From the NCBI RefSeq assembly GCF_001297015.1, contig NZ_LIGE01000031.1, forward strand, positions 176,855 to 240,854: a stretch of DNA of 64,000 bases, in the 5' to 3' direction. Under the pieces are notes generated by a model, which was not told the DNA's origin, searched no databases, and worked only from the letters and a program-made list of their open reading frames with translations. The position numbers and the translations under genes are program-made. Position 1 is the stretch's first letter. Every line of letters begins with the position of its first letter. This DNA is from Pseudomonas sp. RIT-PI-r. Its GTDB lineage: Bacteria; Pseudomonadota; Gammaproteobacteria; Pseudomonadales; Pseudomonadaceae. This document shows, one piece after another, positions 16,903-25,927 of the stretch.

Positions 16903-18422
16903 CCCATACGATCCGCAGGAAATCCAAGGCAGAACCCGCACCACCGACCACGCTGTTCCTGTTCGGTGCCCACGGCGACCTGGTCAAGCGCTTGCTGATG
17001 CCGGCGCTGTACAACCTCAGTCGCGACGGCTTGCTTGACGAAAACCTGCGGATCGTGGGCGTTGACCACAACGCCATTACCGATGAGGCCTTCGCGCAGA
17101 AGCTCGAAGACTTCATCCGTACCGAAGTGGCGGCGAAAGTCGGCAAGGGCGATCAGATGCTGGATCCGGCCTTGTGGGCCAAGCTCGCCAGAGGTATCAG
17201 CTACGTCCAGGGCGACTTTCTGGACGACAGCACCTATTCAGCCCTGGCGGCGAAAATCGCCGACAGCGGCACCGGTAATGCGGTGTTCTACCTGGCCACC
17301 GCGCCGCGTTTCTTCAGTGAAGTGGTGCGCCGACTCGGCAGCGCCGGTTTGCTTGAAGAGAATCCAGAAGCGTTCAGAAGGGTAGTGATCGAGAAGCCGT
17401 TCGGCTCCGATCTGCACACTGCCGAAGCGTTGAACGCCTGTTTGCTCAAGGTGATGTCCGAGAAGCAGATCTATCGGATCGACCATTACCTGGGCAAGGA
17501 AACCGTGCAGAACATTCTGGTCAGCCGGTTCTCCAACAGCCTGTTCGAAGCGTTCTGGAACAACCATTACATCGACCACGTGCAGATCACCGCCGCCGAA
17601 ACCGTCGGTGTCGAAACCCGTGGCAGTTTTTACGAACACACCGGCGCCCTGCGAGACATGGTGCCCAATCACCTGTTCCAGTTGCTCGCCATGGTTGCCA
17701 TGGAACCGCCGGCCGCATTCGGCGCCGATGCGGTGCGCGGTGAGAAGGCCAAGGTCGTCGGTGCGATCCGCCCGTGGACGACTGAAGAGGCGCGGGCCAA
17801 CTCGGTACGTGGCCAGTACAGCGCCGGCGAAGTCGATGGCAAGGCGTTGAACGGCTACCGCCAGGAGCCCAACGTATCCCCTGACAGCACCACGGAAACC
17901 TACGTGGCGCTGAAGGTGATGATCGACAACTGGCGCTGGGTTGGCGTGCCGTTCTACCTGCGCACCGGCAAGCGCATGAGCGTGCGCGACACCGAGATCG
18001 TCATCTGCTTCAAACCGGCACCGTACGCGCAGTTCCGTGATACCGAAGTCGATGAGTTGCAGCCGACCTACCTGCGCATCCAGATCCAGCCGAACGAAGG
18101 CATGTGGTTCGACTTGCTGGCAAAGCGGCCGGGGCCGGCGCTGAACATGGCCAACATCGAGTTGGGTTTTGCCTACAAAGACTTTTTCGAGATGCAGCCA
18201 TCGACCGGCTACGAAACGCTGATCTATGACTGCCTGACCGGCGACCAGACGCTGTTCCAGCGCGCCGACAATATCGAGAACGGCTGGCGCGCCGTTCAGC
18301 CGTTCCTCGACGCCTGGCAGCAGGATGCGAGCGTGCAAGCTTACGCCGCCGGTAACGACGGCCCGCAAGCCGCCGAAGATCTGCTGACTCGCGATGGCCG
18401 CGTCTGGCACGGCCTCGGATGA
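16899..18422 (+). CDS. zwf: glucose-6-phosphate 1-dehydrogenase
   Basis: A 507-residue enzyme making 6-phosphogluconolactone and NAD(P)H. The nucleotide loop is GAHGDLVKRLLMPALYNL (residues 23-40), the active-site signature RIDHYLGKE is near residue 195, and the C-terminal half keeps the FYLRTGKRM motif. Pseudomonads carry several isozymes; one is with edd/pgl/eda genes, whereas this copy is paired with gnd, as for the ZwfB-type copy of P. putida. Coupled upstream to gnd and downstream to the HAD gene, both by ATGA overlaps. Confidence 0.95.
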   Translation: MTHTIRRKSKAEPAPPTTLFLFGAHGDLVKRLLMPALYNLSRDGLLDENLRIVGVDHNAITDEAFAQKLEDFIRTEVAAKVGKGDQMLDPALWAKLARGISYVQGDFLDDSTYSALAAKIADSGTGNAVFYLATAPRFFSEVVRRLGSAGLLEENPEAFRRVVIEKPFGSDLHTAEALNACLLKVMSEKQIYRIDHYLGKETVQNILVSRFSNSLFEAFWNNHYIDHVQITAAETVGVETRGSFYEHTGALRDMVPNHLFQLLAMVAMEPPAAFGADAVRGEKAKVVGAIRPWTTEEARANSVRGQYSAGEVDGKALNGYRQEPNVSPDSTTETYVALKVMIDNWRWVGVPFYLRTGKRMSVRDTEIVICFKPAPYAQFRDTEVDELQPTYLRIQIQPNEGMWFDLLAKRPGPALNMANIELGFAYKDFFEMQPSTGYETLIYDCLTGDQTLFQRADNIENGWRAVQPFLDAWQQDASVQAYAAGNDGPQAAEDLLTRDGRVWHGLG

Positions 18423-19240
18423 GTGATTTGTCGAAACAACCTGTCCGTTTTCTGCTCAGTGACATGGACGGCACGCTGTTGCTGCCGGATCACTCGCTGA
18501 GTCAGCGCACTATTGATGCGGTGCGTTCGTTGCGCGAAGCCGGCGTGTTATTCAGCCTCGCCACCGGGCGGCCACCGAAAGCCATGTTGCAGCAGATCGA
18601 AGCCTTGGGTGTTGATCTGCCGACGGCGGCGTTCAACGGTGGCTCCATCGTTAACCCGGATGGCAGTTTGCTGGTCGCGCATTACTTGCCGGCCACCACG
18701 GCGTTGATTGCGCTGGCGACGTTTGCCGATCAGCCTGATGTCGAAATCTGGGTATTCAGCGGCGGCGACTGGTTGCTCAAGGATCCGCACGGGCCGATGG
18801 TGCCGCGCGAACAGCATGGCCTCGGTTATCCGCCGGTGGTGGTCGAGAGTTTCGAGCCGTATCTGGAGCACATTGACAAGATCGTTGCGACCAGTAACAA
18901 CACCGAGCTGTTGATTGAATTGGAGGCGCGCTTGCTGCCGAAGGTCAACGGCATGGCGCAAGTCTCGCGCTCGCAACCGGTGTATCTCGACGTGACGGCA
19001 CTGGAGGCTAACAAGGGCACGGCGCTGGCGACCTTGGCCGAGCACTTGGGGGTGCCGCTGGAACAGACCGCCGCAATCGGCGACGGCGGCAACGACCCGG
19101 CGATGTTCCATTGCGCCGGACTGTCGATCGCCATGGGCCAGGCCGAAGAGGCGGTAAAGCGTCAGGCCGACGTGGTCACCGCCCCCAATACCGAAGACGG
19201 CGTCGCCCAAGCGATCGAAAAATACATCCTCCCTCACTGA
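18419..19240 (+). CDS. Cof-type HAD-superfamily sugar phosphatase
   Basis: A 273-residue phosphatase of HAD class IIB. Motif I is LLSDMDGTLL (nucleophile D15, acid D17), motif II is FSLATGRPP, and the C-terminal IGDGGNDPAMF provides the magnesium aspartates. The insertion cap (about 85-190) is typical of Cof proteins, which act on sugar phosphates or pyridoxal phosphate. Its four-base overlap with zwf places it in the gnd-zwf operon, suggesting it clears a phosphosugar of this pathway; the actual substrate is unknown. Confidence 0.88.
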   Translation: MSDLSKQPVRFLLSDMDGTLLLPDHSLSQRTIDAVRSLREAGVLFSLATGRPPKAMLQQIEALGVDLPTAAFNGGSIVNPDGSLLVAHYLPATTALIALATFADQPDVEIWVFSGGDWLLKDPHGPMVPREQHGLGYPPVVVESFEPYLEHIDKIVATSNNTELLIELEARLLPKVNGMAQVSRSQPVYLDVTALEANKGTALATLAEHLGVPLEQTAAIGDGGNDPAMFHCAGLSIAMGQAEEAVKRQADVVTAPNTEDGVAQAIEKYILPH

Positions 19241-19257
19241 CTCCACCCAAAACCAAA

Positions 19258-19347
19258 TGCAGGAGTGAGCCTGCTCGCGATAGCAATTTATCAGTCACCA
19301 TTTCTTGGGCTGACACACCGCTATCGCGAGCAGGCTCACTCCTACAG
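19258..19347. repeat. palindromic repeat (GGAGTGAGCCTGCTCGCGATAGC type)
   Basis: TGCAGGAGTGAGCCTGCTCG and its complement surround a unique 35-base loop between two converging genes (HAD phosphatase and nhaB). The position suggests a shared bidirectional transcription end. Confidence 0.88.
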
Positions 19348-19364
19348 TTTTTACGCGGTATTGG

Positions 19365-20867
19365 TCAGAGCCAGTAACTTACTGCATACCAGCCCAGCAA
19401 TCCCATCACGACGGTGTACGGCAACGCCATCCACACCATCCGCCCGTACGACAAGCGCACCAGCGGTGCAATCGCCGACGTCAGCAGGAACAGAAACGCC
19501 GCCTGACCATTCGGCGTGGCTACGCTCGGCAGGTTGGTGCCGGTGTTGATTGCGATCGCCAAGGTCTCGAAATGCTCACGGCTCATGTGCCCGGCGAGGA
19601 ATGCCTGCTTCACTTCGGTGATGTAAATGGTTGCGACGAACACGTTGTCGCTGATTGCCGACAACAAGCCGTTGGCAATGAACAGCATGCCTGGTTGTTG
19701 CTCCACCGGCAGCGCCAGCACCCATTGAATCAGCGGCGCAAACAACTGTTGATCGTGAATCACCGCCACCACCGCAAAAAACACCACCAGCAACGCTGTA
19801 AACGGCATAGCGTCCTTGAAGGCACTGCCCAGACGATGCTCATCGGTGATGCCGGTAAATGCGGTGATCAAAACAATCACCATCAGACCGATCAGACCGA
19901 CTTCAGCAATGTGAAAGGCCAGGCAGCCGATCAGGATCAATGCCGCTGCACCTTGCACCAGCAGCGCAGCGCGTTGGCGCGGTGTACGCTCGGCGTCGTC
20001 TTCAGCGGCGTAGTTGGCCAGCACGGCACGCACGTTATCCGGCAGCAGCGTGCCGTAACCGAACCAGCGCAATTTCTCCAGCAACACACAGGTCACCAGG
20101 CCAGCTGCCAGCACCGGCATCGACACCGGTGCGACTTTCTGGAAGAACTCGGCGAAATGCCAACCCATTTCATGGCCGATCAGCAGGTTCTGCGGCTCGC
20201 CGACGAGTGTGCAGACACCGCCCAATGCCGTGCCGACGGCACCGTGCATCAGCAGGCTGCGCAGGAACGCGCGGAACTGTTCCAGATCGTTGTGATGCAG
20301 TTTGGGCAGGTTCTGGTCGTCGCCAAACTCACTGTCCTGACGCGGGTCATTGCCCGACGCCACCCGATGGTAGACCGAGTAAAAACCGACAGCGGCGCTG
20401 ATAATGACCGCCGTCACCGTTAGTGCATCGAGGAATGCCGAGAGGAATGCCGAAAGAAAACAGAACATCAGCGATAACATCGCTTTGGAGCGCACGCCCA
20501 ACAACAGGCGCGAAAACAGATATAGCAGCAGATCCTTCATGAAGTAGATGCCCGCCACCATGAACATCAGCAGCAGGATCACCGGAAAATTGTGCAGCAA
20601 CTCATCGTAAAGAGCCTGCGGCGTGGTCATCTTCAGCAGCAGTGCTTCGATCAACAACAAGCCGCCGGGCATCAATGGATAGCACTTGAGCGCCATCGCC
20701 AGGGTGAAGATGAATTCGATGACCAGCAACCAGCCAGCCGCGACGGGGCCAACCGTGAACAGGACCAGTGCATTGAGGATCAGAAAACCGACGATGGTCG
20801 CCTTGTACCAGCGCGGCGATTGACCGAGAAAGTTGTGCGCAAACGCCTGGGCCATTGAACCGGACAT
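19365..20867 (-). CDS. nhaB: Na+/H+ antiporter NhaB
   Basis: A 500-residue inner-membrane antiporter matching the NhaB family over its whole length: MAQAFAHNFLGQSPRWYKATI at the N-terminus, the core FLSAFLDALTVTAVIISAAVGFY, GTALGGVCTLVGEPQNLLIGHEMGW and the conserved Asn-containing LLSAISDNVFVATIYI and AINTGTNLPSVATPNGQAAFLF. NhaB exports sodium in exchange for protons and supports pH and salt homeostasis. A good GGAGC ribosome site lies before the ATG. Single-gene unit. Confidence 0.95.
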   Translation of the reverse strand: MSGSMAQAFAHNFLGQSPRWYKATIVGFLILNALVLFTVGPVAAGWLLVIEFIFTLAMALKCYPLMPGGLLLIEALLLKMTTPQALYDELLHNFPVILLLMFMVAGIYFMKDLLLYLFSRLLLGVRSKAMLSLMFCFLSAFLSAFLDALTVTAVIISAAVGFYSVYHRVASGNDPRQDSEFGDDQNLPKLHHNDLEQFRAFLRSLLMHGAVGTALGGVCTLVGEPQNLLIGHEMGWHFAEFFQKVAPVSMPVLAAGLVTCVLLEKLRWFGYGTLLPDNVRAVLANYAAEDDAERTPRQRAALLVQGAAALILIGCLAFHIAEVGLIGLMVIVLITAFTGITDEHRLGSAFKDAMPFTALLVVFFAVVAVIHDQQLFAPLIQWVLALPVEQQPGMLFIANGLLSAISDNVFVATIYITEVKQAFLAGHMSREHFETLAIAINTGTNLPSVATPNGQAAFLFLLTSAIAPLVRLSYGRMVWMALPYTVVMGLLGWYAVSYWL

Positions 20868-20941
20868 CGGTTGCTCCTTGTCTTTTAGAAGCGCGCAAGT
20901 TGCCGGATGCGTTGCCGAAGATCAAGTACAGTCCGTGTTTT

Positions 20942-22231
20942 TCAATCGTTAAGGTATCGCGCCACCATTGCCCGATAGTTGCCATCCAGCGAGTAGCCGC
21001 CCACGAGGATCGCATCATCCGCTTGCACGGCCAGTGAATTGGCCATGTCCAGGCTGCGACCCAAACGCGTACGCAGCCAGCCGTTGCCATCACCGAACGT
21101 TTGATCGAGGTGGCCGTCAGGTAAAAAACGCGCGACTACGAAGTCTGCCTCGAACCCGCCAATCGTCGCACCGACGGCGATAATCCGGCCGTCTTGCATG
21201 CGCTGGGCGGCATTCCACTGGCAACCGCTATGGCCGATGTCCAGCAGTTGCGGCAGGCCTGAGTTGCAATGTAGCTGCGCACGACCGTTACGATGCAGGT
21301 TCAGGGTCATGCAGCGAATCGGATCACGGCTGCTGCCGAAGCAGTGAAGATGCTCCGCCGACTCAACCACCTGATTGACCAGCGCGCCGTGTCCGTGGGC
21401 TGTGAAGGCCATGAAGCCATCGATAGCGAAGGTTTCGTCGAGCCGGCCATCCGCCAGGTAGCGCGCAAGCAGACCTTCCTGAGGGAAGCTCATTGAACCA
21501 CCGACCAAAATCCGTCCGTCCTGTTGCAACGACAGACTGCTCAGCCAGGTGTTGAGGAGCAGATGACGAACCATGACAAAACCGCGACCGTTGAAAGTCT
21601 TGTCGAGTTGGCCATTGCCTGTGAGGCGAATCAGCATGCCCGCGTGGTCGGCGCATTCGAAGTGATGATTGGCAACCAACAGGATATGGCCGTCGTCCTG
21701 CACCGCCATGTCACACGCTTCGGCGCCCGGAATGCCCGGTGGCAGCCACTCGTCGAGTGTGCCCATCGACAGGTCGCCGGGCAGGCGTACCACCAGATAA
21801 CCGTTATCGCCGAAATCCGGGTCCGGGCAACCCCGATCATCGAAAAGGGCAAGGCCGGGCAGGGTGCAATGGTCGGTCTCGTAGTGCAGGCCAGCCAGCA
21901 GAATTCTGCCGTCGGGCAGCAGCTGGACTTTGCCGGCCATGCTGCCGAACCCGGATGAAAACATGCCGATGACGCTACCCTGCCGACCGAAGCTCAAATC
22001 TGCCGAGCCGTCTGCAAGCAAGCGCGCCAGCCCGAAACAGCTACCGTTCCGGGTTTTGACTTTCGCTGCGACCAGCACACGACCTTGCCGATCAACCGCG
22101 ACACCGTGGGTCATGCTGGAAAGACTGTCGGCAAAATACACTTGAGCGATACCATTGCCGGCAAAAGCAGGGTCCAGTTGGCCGGCCTGGTTTATTCGCT
22201 CCAATCGGGTGCAAGAGCTCTGGGTCGACAT
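20942..22231 (-). CDS. delta-60 repeat domain protein
   Basis: A 429-residue protein built of repeated units of about 55-65 residues with the delta-60 pattern: G.LD..F...G.........DS...V.V...G.I.V.G.......F...RL...G. At least six copies are visible, for example QLDPAFAGNGIAQVYF, ADLSFGRQGSVIGMF, QLDKTFNGRGFVMVRH, RLDETFAIDGFMAF and HLDQTFGDGNGWL. Such arrays form beta-propeller-like folds. No signal peptide or catalytic residue is apparent, so role and location are unknown. AAGGAGA lies seven bases before the ATG at 22231. Confidence 0.85.
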   Translation of the reverse strand: MSTQSSCTRLERINQAGQLDPAFAGNGIAQVYFADSLSSMTHGVAVDRQGRVLVAAKVKTRNGSCFGLARLLADGSADLSFGRQGSVIGMFSSGFGSMAGKVQLLPDGRILLAGLHYETDHCTLPGLALFDDRGCPDPDFGDNGYLVVRLPGDLSMGTLDEWLPPGIPGAEACDMAVQDDGHILLVANHHFECADHAGMLIRLTGNGQLDKTFNGRGFVMVRHLLLNTWLSSLSLQQDGRILVGGSMSFPQEGLLARYLADGRLDETFAIDGFMAFTAHGHGALVNQVVESAEHLHCFGSSRDPIRCMTLNLHRNGRAQLHCNSGLPQLLDIGHSGCQWNAAQRMQDGRIIAVGATIGGFEADFVVARFLPDGHLDQTFGDGNGWLRTRLGRSLDMANSLAVQADDAILVGGYSLDGNYRAMVARYLND

Positions 22232-22478
22232 GCACGCGTCTCCTTGCGAGTAGACCAATACCCTGGATTGGGAGGTTTACTGCATGAGCGGAACATTCAA
22301 TCCCTGAAGCGGAAGAAGTACAACTGTTAGAACTAACAGGCGGAGGGTCAGACTGTGCCAGAACAGTGTCTTTTTGTACCAATAGCAAGTGTGCCAAGCA
22401 GTCGCGCCGAAAGCGCACGCTGAAAGTTGTACAAAAGTAAGCAGTGGGTAAATAGATAGTGCAACTAAGAAAACACGG

Positions 22479-22501
22479 GCGGATGACTCGAGGTCATCCG
22501 C
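22479..22501 (-). terminator. intrinsic terminator
   Basis: Perfect nine-base stem GCGGATGAC / GTCATCCGC with five-base loop, followed on the minus strand by CCGTGTTTTC. It ends the 88-residue protein gene that starts at 22780. Confidence 0.75.
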
Positions 22502-22513
22502 ATTGTTCCGGTA

Positions 22514-22780
22514 TTAGTGCGGCATCGACCACGATTGCAACAGATGGCCTTCTTTGCTCAACTCGGCGCGAGCTTGTTGCAGCAGTTGCTCCAGTTGTGC
22601 CGGATCGGAATAGGCACTGCTTGGAATCTGCTTGCGACCAATGTGCGAGTTGGTGCGGTCGACGACGGTCAGGCTCAATTCGCCGTTGCCGTCTTGTGGC
22701 GCCCAAGCCACACATTGAAAGGGTTTGAAGGCGTGGTTGGCAATCAAAAGAGCTTCGTTGATACGGAGCGGGGCGGTCAT
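22514..22780 (-). CDS. conserved hypothetical protein
   Basis: An 88-residue cytosolic protein, MTAPLRINEALLIANHAFKP, with a hydrophilic C-terminal helix (DPAQLEQLLQQARAELSKEG). No named domain recognised. A terminator follows directly and the gene is divergent from the sigma-54 activator of the fap region. Length, start context and codon use look like a genuine small Pseudomonas gene. Confidence 0.65.
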   Translation of the reverse strand: MTAPLRINEALLIANHAFKPFQCVAWAPQDGNGELSLTVVDRTNSHIGRKQIPSSAYSDPAQLEQLLQQARAELSKEGHLLQSWSMPH

Positions 22781-23135
22781 GGGATCGTCTCTCTATAGTG
22801 CCCAATCAAATGATCTGCCGTCGGTTGGGCTTACCGTTCGGCTGGTTACTTGTACTGATGCACGCAACCCCGGGGCGGGTCACACTCGAAACAAAGAAAT
22901 TTCAACTTTCTTACAAACGCCTGGCTCACAGACGGGCTTTGAAAGCTTGTTGAAAGCTTTTCCGTAATGAAATAGTCGATAGCTAACTAACAACCGGGCT
23001 TCTTATAACGCGTTTGTTTGTACACCTATAAGCAATTGATACAAGGCGCTGTCAAAATCTTGCTAATGTTACAGTCGGGTCTGCCAAATGACTGTTTTTA
23101 CAATCATTTCTAATATTTGGCGCCAAGGAACAGTC
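22781..23135. other. divergent intergenic region before the sigma-54 activator
   Basis: No gene seen in about 355 AT-rich bases. It contains a tandem direct repeat of TTGAAAGCTT at 22939-22948 and 22950-22959 (11-base period), which could be a regulator site. No clear sigma-54 promoter was found here. Confidence 0.5.
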
Positions 23136-24461
23136 ATGAGCGAAGCGCCTGCGTTAAGACGTTTATTGGTGGTCGACCCGTGCGACGACTGTCACCGCTT
23201 ATTGCCCGGTTTGCGCGCGATAGGCTGGGATGTCGACAGTTGTACGCTGGAAAATGCCACCGACCGCAGCTGCGATGTCGGCTTGCTGCGTTTGCAACCT
23301 TTTCACCTGGAACGGCCCGAAGCGGTCAAGGAACTGATCAGTCGCAGCGGCACGGAATGGATCGCTGTACTGAATCAGGAAGTGCTGCGCTTGCAGAACG
23401 TTGGCGACTTCGTCTGCGAATGGTTTTTCGATTTCCATACCCTGCCGTTCGACGTGTCGCGGGTGCAAGTTACCCTCGGCCGGGCATTCGGCATGGCCCG
23501 CCTGCGCGGGCAGGGCACGATTCACGTCGACCAGCCCGAACATGAATTGCTCGGCGACAGCAAACCGATCCGCGAACTGCGCAAATTGCTCAGCAAGCTG
23601 GCACCGACTGAATCGCCGGTATTGATCCGTGGCGAAAGCGGCACGGGTAAAGAGCTGGTCGCGCGCACCCTGCATCGGCAATCGCAGCGTCACAGCAAAC
23701 CGTTTGTGGCGATCAATTGCGGGGCAATTCCCGAACACTTGATCCAGTCCGAGCTGTTCGGTCACGAAAAAGGTGCGTTTACCGGCGCGCATCAGCGCAA
23801 GGTCGGCCGTATCGAAGCGGCCAACGGCGGCACGTTGTTCCTTGATGAAATTGGCGACCTGCCGCTGGAACTGCAGGCCAATCTGCTGCGTTTTCTTCAG
23901 GAAAAACACATTGAGCGCGTCGGTGGCAGTCAGCCGATTCCGGTAGATGTACGCGTGTTGGCAGCGACCCACGTCGATCTTGAGTCGGCGATCGAGAAGA
24001 AGCGCTTCCGCGAGGATTTGTACTACCGGCTCAATGTTCTGCAAGTGGTCACTGCACCTTTACGTGAACGGCACGGTGACTTGTCGATGCTGGCCAACCA
24101 CTTTTCGCATTTCTACAGCCACGAAACCGGTCGACGTCCGCGCAGCTTCAGTGAAGATGCGCTGATTGCGATGGGTAAACACGATTGGCCGGGCAACGTG
24201 CGCGAACTGGCTAACCGCGTGCGGCGCGGCCTTGTGCTGGCTGAAGGGCGGCAGATCGAGGCCCGCGATTTAGGGTTGATCAGCCAGCATTCGATCGCGA
24301 CACCGATGGGCACGCTGGAAGATTACAAAACCCGTGCTGAACGCCAGGCACTGTGCGATGTGTTGAACCGGCATAGCGACAATCTGAGCATTGCCGCGAA
24401 GGTGCTTGGCGTTTCCCGCCCCACGTTCTATCGCCTGTTACATAAACATCAGATTCGCTAG
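23136..24461 (+). CDS. sigma-54-dependent transcriptional activator, VpsR-like
   Basis: A 441-residue enhancer-binding protein. Residues 1-140 form a diverged receiver-like domain (RRLLVVDPCDDCHRLLPGLR, then EWIAVLNQEVLRL) that resembles the VpsR N-terminus and lacks an obvious phospho-acceptor context. The AAA+ domain has Walker A GESGTGKE (near 166), the sigma-54 contact loop GAFTGA (near 213) and Walker B LFLDEIGDL (near 234). A Fis-type HTH (NLSIAAKVLGVSRPTFYRLL) ends the protein. AAGGAA precedes ATG 23136. It converges on fapF; since the fap operon has a sigma-54 promoter, this is its most likely activator, by inference. Confidence 0.9.
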   Translation: MSEAPALRRLLVVDPCDDCHRLLPGLRAIGWDVDSCTLENATDRSCDVGLLRLQPFHLERPEAVKELISRSGTEWIAVLNQEVLRLQNVGDFVCEWFFDFHTLPFDVSRVQVTLGRAFGMARLRGQGTIHVDQPEHELLGDSKPIRELRKLLSKLAPTESPVLIRGESGTGKELVARTLHRQSQRHSKPFVAINCGAIPEHLIQSELFGHEKGAFTGAHQRKVGRIEAANGGTLFLDEIGDLPLELQANLLRFLQEKHIERVGGSQPIPVDVRVLAATHVDLESAIEKKRFREDLYYRLNVLQVVTAPLRERHGDLSMLANHFSHFYSHETGRRPRSFSEDALIAMGKHDWPGNVRELANRVRRGLVLAEGRQIEARDLGLISQHSIATPMGTLEDYKTRAERQALCDVLNRHSDNLSIAAKVLGVSRPTFYRLLHKHQIR

Positions 24462-24470
24462 TTGGCTGAA

Positions 24471-24556
24471 GATCAAAAGATCGCAGCCTTCGGCAGCTCC
24501 TACCGGGATTACCAACATCCGATGTAGGAGCTGCCGCAGGCTGCGATCTTTTGCTG
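24471..24556. repeat. palindromic intergenic repeat
   Basis: GATCAAAAGATCGCAGCCTTC and inverse arms around ACCGGGATTACC, between the convergent ends of the sigma-54 activator and fapF. Probably the transcription end of both. Confidence 0.85.
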
Positions 24557-24565
24557 TTGCGCTGC

Positions 24566-25882
24566 TTAGAAGTAGTACGGGAATTTCAGGCTGAAGGAAA
24601 AATCCGGAGCATCGTCGGTCATGCCGATCGACAGGTTGGGTACGATGGTCAGGTTGTCGGTGGCCGCAATGGTCATGCCGACGTTGAAGTAACCGGCGTT
24701 GGCGTCGCTGGACACCACCGATTCCCAGTCCCCGCCATCCTGTTTCAGCTTGCTCTTGCGTTGCACCAGGTCAGACACCGAGAACGACATACTCATCTTT
24801 TCGTTCAGTGCAAAGGCGATACCGGCGCCGATCTGGAAGCTGTCGCCGATCTTCACCTTGCCCGGGTTCTTCTGGTTGACGGTGGAGCTGATGTCGTCAA
24901 ATGATTCCTCAAGGTTATGCGTGTAGGACAGGCTGCCGAACAACACGGCCGGGTCAAACGTCTTGACCAGCGAGATGCCGGGAGTGATCGACCAGACGCC
25001 ATTGCCCGTCGGTAGCGTGTCAGGCACGAAGAGGTTGGAGTTGGCATCGGTCTGACGCAGTTTGATCCCGAACGGGTCCTTGCCGGTTGGCGCCTTGACC
25101 CGCAAGGTGACGACCGCATCCGGCGTGTTGACGGACTCGTCGAGGAACTTGTACGCAATACCGAAGTTGACGTCGCCAATGGTTGGATCCTTGGTGACGG
25201 TTTCCTCGGTGGTAACGCCTGCCGCGCCTTCGTTGCCGCCACCCGATTGATACGTCGACTCGCGATATACCACGGGCACGTTCAGGTCAAACTGCCAGCG
25301 ATTGTCGAAGTTGTAGCGGCCCGTGAGGTCGAGGGTCCAGGTATCGGCCTTGATTCGGTCCAGGTTGATGTTGCCGAGGAAAATCGAATCCAGGGCCAGG
25401 AATCCGGTGAGAATCAGCTGACGGGTGTCGTAGCGCGAATAGGTGATGCCCGTTTCGACGCTGAACTTGCCCCCGCCAAAGAAACCGCTGGCTTCGTCGT
25501 AAAGGTTCGACACGCTCTGTGCCGGTTGTGAATCGTCGGCCAACGATTGACCGTAAGAAGCGCCACTGCCCCCAGCTGCGCCTCCCGATGCGGCGGCCGC
25601 GCCCGTGCCTGTGGCGGCCCCGCTGGCAACGCGATTTCCTTTCATGTCTGACGGCGATTTGGCCAGCCTTTTTGGCGGTGGGGCGGCCGGCTGTTCTTCC
25701 ACTTGGCGGACCCTTTGTTCAAGTACCGCCAGTGCTTGTTGCTGTACTTCGTACCGTTGTTTCAGTTCCAGAAGTTCCCGTTTAAGGGCTTCTACGTCGG
25801 CATCGGGAGCTGCTTGCAGCATCGCCGCCGGGAGAAGGGTACTCAAACACACTGCAGCACGCAGTGATACTGATCGATACAT
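24566..25882 (-). CDS. fapF: functional amyloid secretion porin FapF
   Basis: A 438-residue outer-membrane protein that exports Fap subunits as a trimer. A signal peptide (about 1-24) is followed by a coiled coil (DADVEALKRELLELKQRYEV to RVRQVEE), then a Gly/Ala/Pro-rich linker to about residue 115, and a C-terminal beta-barrel of alternating strands ending in FSFSLKFPYYF. This order, plug/coiled coil then barrel, is that described for FapF. It is the last gene of the minus-strand fap operon, 45 bases after fapE. Confidence 0.93.
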   Translation of the reverse strand: MYRSVSLRAAVCLSTLLPAAMLQAAPDADVEALKRELLELKQRYEVQQQALAVLEQRVRQVEEQPAAPPPKRLAKSPSDMKGNRVASGAATGTGAAAASGGAAGGSGASYGQSLADDSQPAQSVSNLYDEASGFFGGGKFSVETGITYSRYDTRQLILTGFLALDSIFLGNINLDRIKADTWTLDLTGRYNFDNRWQFDLNVPVVYRESTYQSGGGNEGAAGVTTEETVTKDPTIGDVNFGIAYKFLDESVNTPDAVVTLRVKAPTGKDPFGIKLRQTDANSNLFVPDTLPTGNGVWSITPGISLVKTFDPAVLFGSLSYTHNLEESFDDISSTVNQKNPGKVKIGDSFQIGAGIAFALNEKMSMSFSVSDLVQRKSKLKQDGGDWESVVSSDANAGYFNVGMTIAATDNLTIVPNLSIGMTDDAPDFSFSLKFPYYF

Positions 25883-25927
25883 GAATAAGCCGTCCCTTTA
25901 AGCCCAATGATCGAGACTCAGCGTAGT

